Both the position numbers and the translations under genes were made by a program. From Rubrivivax sp. (GTDB taxonomy: Bacteria > Pseudomonadota > Gammaproteobacteria > Burkholderiales > Burkholderiaceae_C), in NCBI GenBank assembly GCA_016719535.1, contig JADJYX010000012.1, forward strand, positions 145,624 through 209,623: a stretch of 64,000 nt of DNA. Reading direction: 5' to 3'. Shown here in pieces: positions 1-8,096 of the stretch (positions are counted from its first letter, which is position 1; each line of letters opens with the position of its first letter). The notes under the pieces are model-generated. The model saw only the letters and a list, made by a program, of their open reading frames with translations, did not search any database and was not told the DNA's origin.

Positions 1-1
1 T

Positions 2-181
2 TCGCTGCGCATCGAACAGCCTTTGCCGAAGTGCTTCCGCATCCGCCACGATGCCGCCGACGGCAGCGTCGCGTACAGCGTCTGGCTGCGCCTGCCGATG
101 GCACGCGACCGGCGCAGCCATTTGCAGTGGGCAGGCCCGTCGGAGGATCTGCAGGCCCTGACGGCGCAACCTCGCTGCTGA
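2..181 (+). CDS. C-terminal fragment of an unidentified protein
   Basis: The frame starting at base 2 is open from the window edge to TGA at 179-181 and gives the last 59 residues of a protein. The stop overlaps the ATG at 181 of the glycosyltransferase remnant as TGATG, the usual sign of a coupled operon. The tail reads CFRIRHDAADGSVAYSVWLRLP and I do not recognise a family. The neighbour suggests envelope polysaccharide or lipid-glycosylation work, but that is inference only. The surrounding sequence is of poor quality, so the residues may contain errors. Confidence 0.35.
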   Translation, partial: SLRIEQPLPKCFRIRHDAADGSVAYSVWLRLPMARDRRSHLQWAGPSEDLQALTAQPRC

Positions 182-1010
182 TGGTCTCGGGACGTCCGTC
201 CGACGCCGCGGGAGAATCGCCTCCGTTGCCGCCCCCTTTGCCCACCGTGCCCACACCCGCGCCCACCCTGTCCATCGTCTGCCCGATGCGGGACGAGGCC
301 GAGGCCTTGCCCGCGCTGTAGTCGCGGCTGACGGCGGTGCTCGAAGCCTGCGGCGAGAGCTTCGAGATCGTCTGCGTCAACGTGGCGCAGGACACGCTGG
401 CCGCTGCAGGCCTGGCGCCGCGATCCCCGGGTGCGCGTCATCGACCTCACGCGCTTCGGCAGGAAGCGGCACTGACCTGCGGCATCGACCGGGCCAGGCC
501 GTGGTCCCATCGACGCCGATCTGCAGGACCCGCCGGAGCTGATCCCATGCGGGCTTGGCGCAGCGGCTTAGGTGGTGCTGCAGCCGACCGCGCGGACGGC
601 CTGCCAGGCAGCAGCGGCCTGGTTCACGCCTGCACAACCGCCTGGCCACGCTGCGGGCTGCGGACGGGTCGTGGACGCGCTCAGCGCTGCCCGAGCGGCG
701 GGTTCGAAGGGCCTGTTTGCCTGGGTCGGCTTCCCCAGGCGACCATCCCGTCCGCGAGCCGCGCCACGACCAAATTCTCGGGCTGGCGGCTGTGGAACTT
801 GGCTCGCGGCATCCCGCCTTCTCACGCCCCGCTTCGCATCTGGCCTACCTGGGGCTGGCGTGCGCTGGCGCCTTCGTCTAGGCCGGTCATCTGGGGGCGG
901 CCGGCCGGGCACGCGTCGCGGACGTGGTCCTTTTCTCGGGGGGTGCGCGATCGGCCGGGCGCTGGGTGAATACCTGGCGCCCAGGAGGTCAAGCGCCGGT
1001 CTACCTGGTG
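181..1010 (+). pseudogene. family 2 glycosyltransferase (polyprenyl-phosphate type), many frameshifts
   Basis: Pieces of a GtrB/ArnC/DPM1-like glycosyltransferase can be read in order through changing frames. They are LSIVCPMRDEAEALPAL, then SRLTAVLEACGESFEIVCVN, RDPRVRVIDLTR, ALTCGIDRA, DADLQDPPEL, KGLFAWVGF, TKFSGWRLWN, LRIW.TYLGLA and GEYL.PVYLVR. Such enzymes move a sugar from a nucleotide to undecaprenyl phosphate at the cytoplasmic membrane; the DADLQDPPEL piece corresponds to the metal-binding DxD region. An in-frame TAG at 319 looks like a C-to-T change of a Gln codon, and at least five indels follow. Because the pieces stay well conserved, base-calling error is more likely than decay, but a true pseudogene cannot be excluded. 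Confidence 0.6.
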
Positions 1011-1535
1011 CGATGGCCATGCAGCCTAAGTCCATGCCGAGATGGGCGTGCAGCAGCGGCATTGGTGGTTCTGGGCCATCCTAGGCGATCGATCCTGCGG
1101 CTCGCGGGTCCTGAGCGGCGCGGGGCGCGGGGCAGGCTGCTCTGCGGGGCGGCGCCCTGGCCTTCTGCCTGCTCCGCGCGGCAGGGGGGCGGGCGGGGGG
1201 GCTCCTGGTCAGGTGCCGGCCTAGGGCGTGGGCCAGCGGGCGCCTGGGGGGCGCGGCTCTTCACGCCCGCTGTTCCCGGGGCGGCGGGGCCTCGCCGCCC
1301 CGCGGCGCCGTTTCCTGGCGGGCCGCCCGGCCCCGGCGGCGGCGCGGGGCTCCGCGTGCGGCAGGGCGACGCGCCCGTGGCCGGGGGCGGGGGGGCTGGC
1401 GGCGCACCCGCCTCCGCACGCCCGGAGCCCGCGAGCCGGGTCCGCCCGCCCCAGAGCCGCGCGGGGGGTCGGTGCCGGCCTAGCTACCTGGCCCATGCCA
1501 GACCTATCGGCACGCCCCCGGATAACCCCGGGTGA
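1011..1535. other. G/C-run region without a readable gene
   Basis: This stretch lies between the broken glycosyltransferase and the end of alaS. It is packed with G runs and C runs, mostly around 1180-1210, 1320-1350 and 1385-1400. Open frames exist on both strands but none shows recognisable protein. A plus-strand piece near 1060 (HWWFWAILGD, then ILRLAGPERRGA in another frame) could be the membrane start of a GT39-type glycosyltransferase, but I cannot support this. The sequence here is probably unreliable. Confidence 0.4.
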
Positions 1536-4169
1536 TCAGAGCCGCTGACTCACCCAGCCGGCCACCGATTGCAACGCCTGCGGCAGCGCCGCGGCATCGG
1601 TGCCGCCGGCCATCGCCAGGTCGGGCTTGCCGCCGCCCTTGCCGCCCACCTGGCCGGCGACGAAATTGACCAGCTCGCCGGCCTTGACCCTGGTCATCGC
1701 ATCGGCGGTGACGCCGGCCGCCAGCTGCACCTTGCCGCCGTCCACCGCGGCCAGCACGATGGCCGCGCTCTTGAGCTTGTTCTTCAGCTGGTCCATGGTC
1801 GTGCGCAGGGTATTGGCATCGGCGCCGTCCAGGCGCGCGGCCAGCACCTTCAGCCCCTTGACGTCGACCGCCTGCGCCAGCAGCTCGTCGCCCTGCGCAC
1901 TGGCCAGCCGGCCCTTGAGCGCGGTGATCTCCTTCTCGAGCGCACGCAGCTGCTCCAGCAGGCCGTCGACACGGCCGCCCACCTCGGCCGGCGTCACCTT
2001 GAGCTTGGCCGAGACGCCGGACACCGTGCCTTCGAGCTGCTGCAGGTAGGCCAGCGCGTTGTCGCCGGTGACGGCCTCGACGCGGCGCACGCCGGCGGCG
2101 ATGCCGGTCTCGGCGACGATCTTGAAGAGGCCGATGTCGCCGGTGCGCTGCACATGCGTGCCGCCGCACAGCTCGCGGCTGCTGCCGATGTCGAGCACGC
2201 GCACCTCGTCGCCGTACTTCTCGCCGAACAGCATCATCGCGCCGAGCTTCTGCGCGTCGTCGATCGGCAGCACGCGCGCCTGGGTGGCGGCATTGGCCAG
2301 GATCTCGGCATTGACGATCGCCTCGACCTGCGTGATCTGCGCATCGGTCACCGGGCTGTTGTGCGCAAAGTCGAAGCGCGTGCGCTCGGCATTGACCAGC
2401 GAGCCCTTCTGCTGCACGTGGCCGCCCAGCACCTCGCGCAGCGCCTTGTGCATCAGGTGCGTGACGCTGTGGTTGCGCATGGTCTTCGCGCGCTGCTCGC
2501 CGTCGACGCGGGCCACGAAGCCGTCGCCCAGCTCGACCTCGCCCTCGACGATGCGGCCCTGGTGGCCGTGCACCGCCGACTGCACCTTGACGGTGTCCTC
2601 GACGATGACGCGGGCACGCGCATTGCGCAGCTCGCCGGTGTCGCCGACCTGGCCGCCGCTCTCGGCATAGAAGGGCGTGTGGTCGAGCACGATGACGACG
2701 TCGTCGCCGGCCTTGGCCTTGGTGACCGCCGTGCCGTCGACGTAGATCGCCGTCACCTTGCTGTGCTCGCACACCAGGTGCTCGTAGCCGTGGAAGGCGG
2801 TGTCGTCGCCGCTGTAGCTCAGCCCGGCGGCCATCTTGAACTTGGCCGAGGCACGCGCCTGCTCGCGCTGGCGGTTCATCGCCGTCTGGAAGCCGGCTTC
2901 GTCGACCGTCACGCCGCGCTCGCGGCAGACGTCGGCCGTCAGGTCGAGCGGGAAGCCGAAGGTGTCGTGCAGCTTGAAGGCGGTCTCGCCGTCCACGACC
3001 TTCGCCCCGCCGGCCAGCGCGCCTTCCAGGATCTCCATGCCGTTGGCGATGGTCTGGAAGAAGCGCTCCTCCTCCTGCTTCAGCACCTCGGTGACGCGCA
3101 TCGCCTCGCGCTTGAGCTCGGGGTAGGCATCGCCCATCTCGGCGGCCAGCGGCATCACCAGCGTGTGGAAGAAGGGCTTGCGCGCGCCCAGCTTGTAGCC
3201 GTGGCGGATGGCACGGCGGGCAATGCGGCGCAGCACGTAGCCGCGGCCTTCGTTGCCCGGGATCACGCCGTCGACCACCGTGAAGGTGCAGGCGCGGATG
3301 TGGTCGGCGATGACCTTCAGGCTGGGGCTGTCCTTGTCGCAGTCATGGCCGCTGCCGGCCGCGTAATCGACCGCATTCTTGGCCGCCGCCAGCAGGCGCA
3401 CGAAGAGGTCGATCTGATAGTTGCTGTGCACATGCTGCAGCACCGCGGCCAGGCGCTCCAGGCCCATGCCGGTGTCGACGCTGGGCTTGGGCAGCGGGTG
3501 CATCACGCCGTCTTCGGTGCGGTTGAACTGCATGAAGACGTTGTTCCAGATCTCGATGTAGCGGTCGCCGTCCTGCTCGGGCGATCCCGGCGGGCCACCG
3601 GCCACCTCGGGGCCGTGGTCGTAGAAGATCTCGCTGCACGGGCCGCAGGGGCCGGTGTCGCCCATCATCCAGAAGTTGTCGGACATGTAGCGGCCGCCCT
3701 TGTTGTCGCCGATGCGCACGATGCGCTCGGGCGGCAGGCCGATGTCCTTGCGCCAGATGTCGTAGGCCTCGTCGTCCTCGGCATAGACGGTGGCCCACAG
3801 CTTGTCCTTGGGCAGCTGGAAATGGACGGTCAGCAGGTCCCAGGCATAGGCAATGGCGTCCTTCTTGAAATAGTCGCCGAAGCTGAAATTGCCCAGCATC
3901 TCGAAGAAGGTGTGGTGGCGCGCGGTATAGCCCACGTTCTCCAGGTCGTTGTGCTTGCCGCCGGCGCGGATGCACTTCTGCGCCGTGGCCGCGCGCGAGT
4001 AGGCGCGCTTGTCGAAGCCCAGGAAGACGTCCTTGAACTGGTTCATGCCGGCGTTGGTGAACAGCAGCGTCGGGTCGTCGCCCGGCACCACCGGGCTGGA
4101 CGAGACGACCTGATGGCCCTTCGATTCGAAGAAGGACAGGAAGGTGGAGCGGATGTCGGCGGCTTTCAT
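1536..4169 (-). CDS. alaS: alanine--tRNA ligase
   Basis: AlaRS charges tRNA-Ala in the cytoplasm and clears mischarged Ser- and Gly-tRNA. The 877-residue product is the normal bacterial length. The N-terminal class II catalytic core is clear (GYTARHHTFFEMLGNFSFGD near residue 80). The editing domain carries the zinc-type HSVTH (about residue 566) and CGGTH (about 667) motifs. The C-terminal DHHA1-type domain ends with GGTDAAALPQALQSV. The ATG at 4169 gives the family N-terminus (MKAADIRSTFLSFFESKGH). The gene stands alone, facing the broken glycosyltransferase tail-to-tail; a TACAAT -10 candidate lies at 4284-4289. A 1228-residue frame on the other strand is only its shadow. Confidence 0.98.
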   Translation of the reverse strand: MKAADIRSTFLSFFESKGHQVVSSSPVVPGDDPTLLFTNAGMNQFKDVFLGFDKRAYSRAATAQKCIRAGGKHNDLENVGYTARHHTFFEMLGNFSFGDYFKKDAIAYAWDLLTVHFQLPKDKLWATVYAEDDEAYDIWRKDIGLPPERIVRIGDNKGGRYMSDNFWMMGDTGPCGPCSEIFYDHGPEVAGGPPGSPEQDGDRYIEIWNNVFMQFNRTEDGVMHPLPKPSVDTGMGLERLAAVLQHVHSNYQIDLFVRLLAAAKNAVDYAAGSGHDCDKDSPSLKVIADHIRACTFTVVDGVIPGNEGRGYVLRRIARRAIRHGYKLGARKPFFHTLVMPLAAEMGDAYPELKREAMRVTEVLKQEEERFFQTIANGMEILEGALAGGAKVVDGETAFKLHDTFGFPLDLTADVCRERGVTVDEAGFQTAMNRQREQARASAKFKMAAGLSYSGDDTAFHGYEHLVCEHSKVTAIYVDGTAVTKAKAGDDVVIVLDHTPFYAESGGQVGDTGELRNARARVIVEDTVKVQSAVHGHQGRIVEGEVELGDGFVARVDGEQRAKTMRNHSVTHLMHKALREVLGGHVQQKGSLVNAERTRFDFAHNSPVTDAQITQVEAIVNAEILANAATQARVLPIDDAQKLGAMMLFGEKYGDEVRVLDIGSSRELCGGTHVQRTGDIGLFKIVAETGIAAGVRRVEAVTGDNALAYLQQLEGTVSGVSAKLKVTPAEVGGRVDGLLEQLRALEKEITALKGRLASAQGDELLAQAVDVKGLKVLAARLDGADANTLRTTMDQLKNKLKSAAIVLAAVDGGKVQLAAGVTADAMTRVKAGELVNFVAGQVGGKGGGKPDLAMAGGTDAAALPQALQSVAGWVSQRL

Positions 4170-4283
4170 CGGCGGCTTTCGGGATGTCGGTTTCCGGTCC
4201 CTGCGGGCATGGGCGAGCGCCCCCGGTGCCGTCGGAATGGCCGCTGGCCGGGGGTTCGCCCCGCCCCTGGGATGAACCGGCGG

Positions 4284-4289
4284 ATTGTA
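4284..4289 (-). promoter_or_regulatory. possible -10 element of alaS
   Basis: Read on the minus strand this is TACAAT, about 115 bases before the alaS start, in an otherwise very GC-rich gap. No convincing -35 box is seen. The same type of isolated A/T hexamer precedes several other minus-strand operons in this window (24248, 29634, 35077). Confidence 0.35.
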
Positions 4290-4322
4290 GGCAGGGCCGC
4301 CGCGCCGGCACGGCCGGGGCCC

Positions 4323-5246
4323 TCAGTCCAGGCCGGTGTCCGCCCGCCAGGCCCGCGCCTGCCCATCCAGCCATTCACGCAGCGCCACCAGGGCCGGGTG
4401 GTGCGACTTGGACTCGGGCACGATCAGGCGGTAGCTGCGGTCGCTGTAGTGCGCCACCGGCAACAGCACGCGCAGCCGGCCCTCGCGCAGCGCCGGCTCG
4501 GCCAGCAGCTGCGGCACCAGAGCCGCGCCCAGGCCGCGGCTGGCGGCAGCGATCAGCATCGAGAACAGGTCCATGCGCGGCCCGGCCAGGTCACCTTCGA
4601 CCTGCACGCCCTGGGCCTCGAACCAGTGCCGCCAGGCCTGCGGCCGCGTGGCCATCTGCAGCAGCGGCAGGCGGCCCACGTCGTCGGCACGCAGCCGCTG
4701 GCGGCTAGGCAGGCGTTGCGTCAGCAGCGCGGGGCTGGCCACGGCCACCAGCGATTCACGCATCAGGTGCAGGCTGTCGGTGCCCGGCCAGGGCGCGCCG
4801 CCGGCGTGCAGCGCGGCGTCGAGCCCGCTGCCCTCGAACAGGAAGGGCTGGATGCGCGTCGTCAGGTTGAGCGTGATGTCGGGATGGCGCTGGTGGAAGT
4901 CGGGCAGGCGGGGCAGCAGCCATTCGGTGGCGAAGGTCGGCACCACGCCGAGCTCCAGCGTGCCGCGGCCGCTGCCGGCCGACATCAGCGACAGCGTGTC
5001 GCGCTCCAGTTCGTCCAGCCGCTCGCGCACGACGCGGCCGTAGGCCTGCCCGGCCTCGGTGAGCAGCACGCCACGGCGCCCGCGCCGAAACAGCTTGACA
5101 CCGACGAAGGCCTCCAGCGCTGCAATCTGGCGACAGACCGCGCTCTGCGTGACGGCCAGTTCGTCGGCCGCGCCGGTATAACTGCCATGCCGGGCCGCGG
5201 CCTCGAAGGCGGCGAGCGCGGCGGTCGACGGAAGGCGGCGGCGCAT
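4323..5246 (-). CDS. LysR-family transcriptional regulator, divergent from gcdH
   Basis: The 307-residue protein has the LysR layout: a winged helix-turn-helix at about residues 8-65 (AFEAAARHGSYTGAADELAVTQSAVCRQI) and a type 2 periplasmic-binding-like effector domain after residue 90. The ATG at 5246 was chosen because it gives the standard start MRRRLPSTAALAAFEAAA; the longer open frame upstream runs antisense into gcdH. Regulators of this subgroup (GcvA-like) commonly sit divergently beside gcdH and control glutaryl-CoA and lysine/tryptophan breakdown. That role is inferred from position. The shared intergenic space has an inverted repeat at 5273-5293. Confidence 0.9.
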   Translation of the reverse strand: MRRRLPSTAALAAFEAAARHGSYTGAADELAVTQSAVCRQIAALEAFVGVKLFRRGRRGVLLTEAGQAYGRVVRERLDELERDTLSLMSAGSGRGTLELGVVPTFATEWLLPRLPDFHQRHPDITLNLTTRIQPFLFEGSGLDAALHAGGAPWPGTDSLHLMRESLVAVASPALLTQRLPSRQRLRADDVGRLPLLQMATRPQAWRHWFEAQGVQVEGDLAGPRMDLFSMLIAAASRGLGAALVPQLLAEPALREGRLRVLLPVAHYSDRSYRLIVPESKSHHPALVALREWLDGQARAWRADTGLD

Positions 5247-5272
5247 GGGGTTTGATGGGTTTCGAAGTGCGT

Positions 5273-5293
5273 TTGCAGAATTCTGGAGTGCAA
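5273..5293. promoter_or_regulatory. inverted repeat, likely LysR operator in the gcdH divergent promoter
   Basis: TTGCA (5273-5277) and TGCAA (5289-5293) form a perfect inverted repeat with an 11-base spacer midway between the divergent LysR and gcdH starts. The octamer GCGTTTGC overlaps its left side (5269) and recurs at 5299. LysR regulators usually bind dyads of this kind next to their own promoter. The assignment is inferred. Confidence 0.5.
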
Positions 5294-5363
5294 GAATAGC
5301 GTTTGCTGCCCACCGCGATGCGTTTGAAAATGCGAGTCGTATCGACACCGCCTGGAGCACGAG

Positions 5364-6554
5364 ATGACTTCTTCGAACACGAAGGCCCGCTTTCAATGGG
5401 ATGACCCGCTGCTGCTCGACCAGCAGCTCAGCGACGACGAGCGCGCCGTGCGCGAAGCCGCCGCCGCCTACTGCCAGGAGAAGCTGGCGCCGCGCGTGCA
5501 GCAGGCCTTCCGCCACGAGCAGACCGACCCCGCCATCTTCCGCGAGATGGGGGAGCTTGGCCTGCTGGGCCCGACCATCCCCGAGGCCTATGGCGGCGCC
5601 GGCCTGAACTATGTCTGCTATGGCCTGATCGCGCGCGAGGTCGAGCGCGTGGATTCGGGCTACCGCTCGATGATGAGCGTGCAGTCCTCGCTGGTGATGG
5701 TGCCGATCAACGAGTTCGGCAACGAGGCGACGAAGCGCAAATATCTGCCCAGGCTGGCCAGCGGCGAGTGGATCGGCTGCTTCGGCCTGACCGAGCCCAA
5801 CCATGGCTCCGACCCCGGCAGCATGATCACGCGCGCCAAGAAGGTCGACGGCGGCTATGCGCTGTCGGGCAGCAAGATGTGGATCAGCAACAGCCCGATC
5901 GCCGATGTCTTCGTCGTCTGGGCCAAGGACGACGGCGGGCAGATCCGTGGCTTCGTGCTGGAAAAGGGCTGGAAGGGCCTGGGGGCGCCGGCCATCCACG
6001 GCAAGGTCGGCCTGCGTGCGTCCATCACCGGCGAGATCGTGATGGACAACGTCTTCTGCCCGGAGGAAAACGCCTTCCCCGAGGTGCGCGGCCTGAAGGG
6101 CCCGTTCACCTGCCTGAACAGCGCGCGCTACGGCATCGCCTGGGGCGCGCTGGGTGCGGCCGAGGACTGCTTGCACCGCGCGCGCCAGTACACGCTGGAC
6201 CGCATCCAGTTCGGCCGCCCGCTGGCGGCCAACCAGCTGGTGCAGAAGAAGCTGGCCGACATGCTCAGCGAGATCACGCTCGGCCTGCAGGGCTGCCTGC
6301 GGCTGGGGCGCATGAAGGACGAGGGCTCGGCGGCGGTGGAGATCACCTCCATCATGAAGCGCAACAGCTGCGGCAAGGCGCTGGACATCGCCCGCCTGGC
6401 GCGCGACATGATGGGCGGCAACGGCATCAGCGACGAATTCGGCGTCGCGCGCCACCTGGTCAACCTGGAGGTGGTCAATACCTACGAGGGCACGCACGAC
6501 ATCCATGCGCTGATCCTCGGGCGCGCCATCACCGGGATCCAGGCGTTCTCGTGA
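5364..6554 (+). CDS. gcdH: glutaryl-CoA dehydrogenase
   Basis: This is an FAD-dependent acyl-CoA dehydrogenase of 396 residues that oxidises and decarboxylates glutaryl-CoA to crotonyl-CoA. The N-terminal helical domain (DDERAVREAAAAYCQEKL), the middle beta-domain with CFGLTEPNHGSDPGSM, and the C-terminal helical domain are all present. The catalytic Glu is E375 in NTYEGTHDIHAL. The sequence matches the GcdH subgroup rather than medium-chain enzymes (DSGYRSMMSVQSSLVM, MMGGNGISDEF). It is followed, with TGATG overlap, by a CoA-transferase that would make its substrate. Expression is probably set by the divergent LysR protein. Confidence 0.96.
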   Translation: MTSSNTKARFQWDDPLLLDQQLSDDERAVREAAAAYCQEKLAPRVQQAFRHEQTDPAIFREMGELGLLGPTIPEAYGGAGLNYVCYGLIAREVERVDSGYRSMMSVQSSLVMVPINEFGNEATKRKYLPRLASGEWIGCFGLTEPNHGSDPGSMITRAKKVDGGYALSGSKMWISNSPIADVFVVWAKDDGGQIRGFVLEKGWKGLGAPAIHGKVGLRASITGEIVMDNVFCPEENAFPEVRGLKGPFTCLNSARYGIAWGALGAAEDCLHRARQYTLDRIQFGRPLAANQLVQKKLADMLSEITLGLQGCLRLGRMKDEGSAAVEITSIMKRNSCGKALDIARLARDMMGGNGISDEFGVARHLVNLEVVNTYEGTHDIHALILGRAITGIQAFS

Positions 6555-7750
6555 TGAGCGGCCCGAGGCCCCTGGCAGGGGTGCGCGTGCTCGACCTCTC
6601 GCGCGTGCTGGCCGGGCCCTGGTCGGGCCAGTTGCTGGCCGACTATGGCGCCGACGTCATCAAGGTCGAGCGGCCCGAGGTCGGCGACGACACGCGCGCC
6701 TGGGGCCCGCCCTGGTGGGGCGACAAGGCCGAGCGCATGTCGGCCTACTACCTCAGCTGCAACCGCGGCAAGCGCTCGGTGGCGGTGGACATCGCCAGCG
6801 CCGAGGGCGCCGACTTCGTGCGCGCGCTGGCCAGGGACGCCGATGTCGTGCTGGAAAACTACAAGGTCGGGCAACTGTCCAGATACGGGCTCGACTATGG
6901 CAGCCTGTCGGCGCTCAACCCGCGGCTGGTGTACTGCTCGGTCACCGGCTATGGTCAGGATGGACCATATGCGCAGGCGGCGGGTTATGACTTCGCCATC
7001 CAGGCCACCGGCGGCCTGATGAGCGTGACCGGCGAGAAGGACGGCACGCCGGGCAGCGAACCACAGAAGGTGGGCGTGGCGGTGGCCGACCTCTTCACCG
7101 GCCTGTATGCCACCACCGCCGTGCTGGCGGCGCTGCGCCAGGCCGAGCACAGCGGCCGCGGCTGCCACATCGACGCCGCGCTGCTCGACGTGCAGGTGGC
7201 GATGCTGGCCAACCAGGCCAGCAACCACCTGGTGGGCGGCATCACGCCCAGGCGCATGGGCAATGCACATGCCAATGTCGTGCCCTACCAGGTGCTGCCC
7301 ACGCAGGACGGCCACATCGTGCTGGCGGTGGGCAACGACGGCCAGTTCGCCCGCTTCTGCCAGCTCGCCGGCCGGCCCGAGGTGGCGCAGGACCCGCGCT
7401 TCGTCACCAATTCGGCGCGCATCGAGCACCGCGAACAGCTGATTCCGGTCATCGCCGGCTGGATGCTCGAGCGCACGACCCAGCAGTGGTGCGACCTGCT
7501 CGAGCCCAACGCCGTGCCCTGCGCACCCATCCTCGAGCTGCCGCAGGTGTTCGAGCACCGCCAGGTGGTTCACCGCGGCATGAAGGCACAGCTGATCGAC
7601 GGCCAGGGCCGCGCGATGCCGCTGGTGGCCAACCCGATGCGCTTCAACGGCCAGCCTGCGATGGCGTCGTTGGCGCCGCCGCACATCGACGAGCAGGGCG
7701 ATGCCATCCGCCAGGCGGTGGCCGCCGGCCAGGGCTGGCCCGGGCGCTGA
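6554..7750 (+). CDS. CaiB/BaiF family III CoA-transferase (probable glutarate/succinate CoA-transferase)
   Basis: The 398-residue protein is a class III CoA-transferase. It opens with PLAGVRVLDLSRVLAGPWSGQLLADYGADVIKVERP, the CoA-binding N-terminus. The likely nucleophile is D212 in DAALLDVQVAM, and the small domain and return of the chain follow (NGQPAMASLAPPHI near the end). The ATG overlaps the gcdH stop, so the two are translationally coupled. In this setting it most plausibly moves CoA from succinyl-CoA to glutarate, feeding gcdH. Substrate choice is inferred from the neighbour, since formate, carnitine and other acids are used by relatives. Confidence 0.88.
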   Translation: MSGPRPLAGVRVLDLSRVLAGPWSGQLLADYGADVIKVERPEVGDDTRAWGPPWWGDKAERMSAYYLSCNRGKRSVAVDIASAEGADFVRALARDADVVLENYKVGQLSRYGLDYGSLSALNPRLVYCSVTGYGQDGPYAQAAGYDFAIQATGGLMSVTGEKDGTPGSEPQKVGVAVADLFTGLYATTAVLAALRQAEHSGRGCHIDAALLDVQVAMLANQASNHLVGGITPRRMGNAHANVVPYQVLPTQDGHIVLAVGNDGQFARFCQLAGRPEVAQDPRFVTNSARIEHREQLIPVIAGWMLERTTQQWCDLLEPNAVPCAPILELPQVFEHRQVVHRGMKAQLIDGQGRAMPLVANPMRFNGQPAMASLAPPHIDEQGDAIRQAVAAGQGWPGR

Positions 7751-7781
7751 AACACCCCACCCCCCTGCAGGAGGAGCCTCC

Positions 7782-8065
7782 ATGCCGCGTCCCCAGGCCG
7801 TGCCCACGGTGCAGATCGACAACCCGCGCGTCATCGTCACCGAGTGGCGCTTGCCCCGGGCGCCGAGACCGGCTGGCACCGCCACGGCCACGACTACGTG
7901 GTGGTGCCGATGACCGGTGGCGCGCTGACGCTGGAGACGCCCGAGGGCGTCAAGGTCGCACCGCTGACGCCGGGCCAGTCCTATACGCGCCCCGTGGGCG
8001 TGGAGCACAACGTCATCAACGACACGGCGCACGAGATCGTCTTCATCGAGATCGAGATCCGCTGA
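7782..8065 (+). CDS. small cupin protein, one-base frameshift
   Basis: The reconstructed protein of about 94 residues runs MPRPQAVPTVQIDNPRVIV, then TEWRLAPGAETGWHRHGHDY and onward to EIVFIEIEIR, a single-domain cupin. The metal-binding pattern GWHRHGHDYVVVP and the later PVGVEHNVIN are visible. A missing G near 7852 splits it into two frames; restoring it joins both halves perfectly. A strong Shine-Dalgarno AGGAGGAG lies at 7769-7776. It sits between the CoA-transferase and the semialdehyde dehydrogenase and is probably co-transcribed. Cupins of this size have no fixed function, and a direct role in glutarate use is unproven. Confidence 0.75.
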
Positions 8066-8096
8066 ACCCACCCGTCGCTTCAGGAGCCTTCCCCCG

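Noticed and set aside
1569..5255. A 1228-codon open frame on the plus strand
   Set aside because: It is antisense to alaS and the LysR gene. The product is a monotonous Ala/Arg/His/Leu string without domains, the normal shadow of GC-rich coding DNA.
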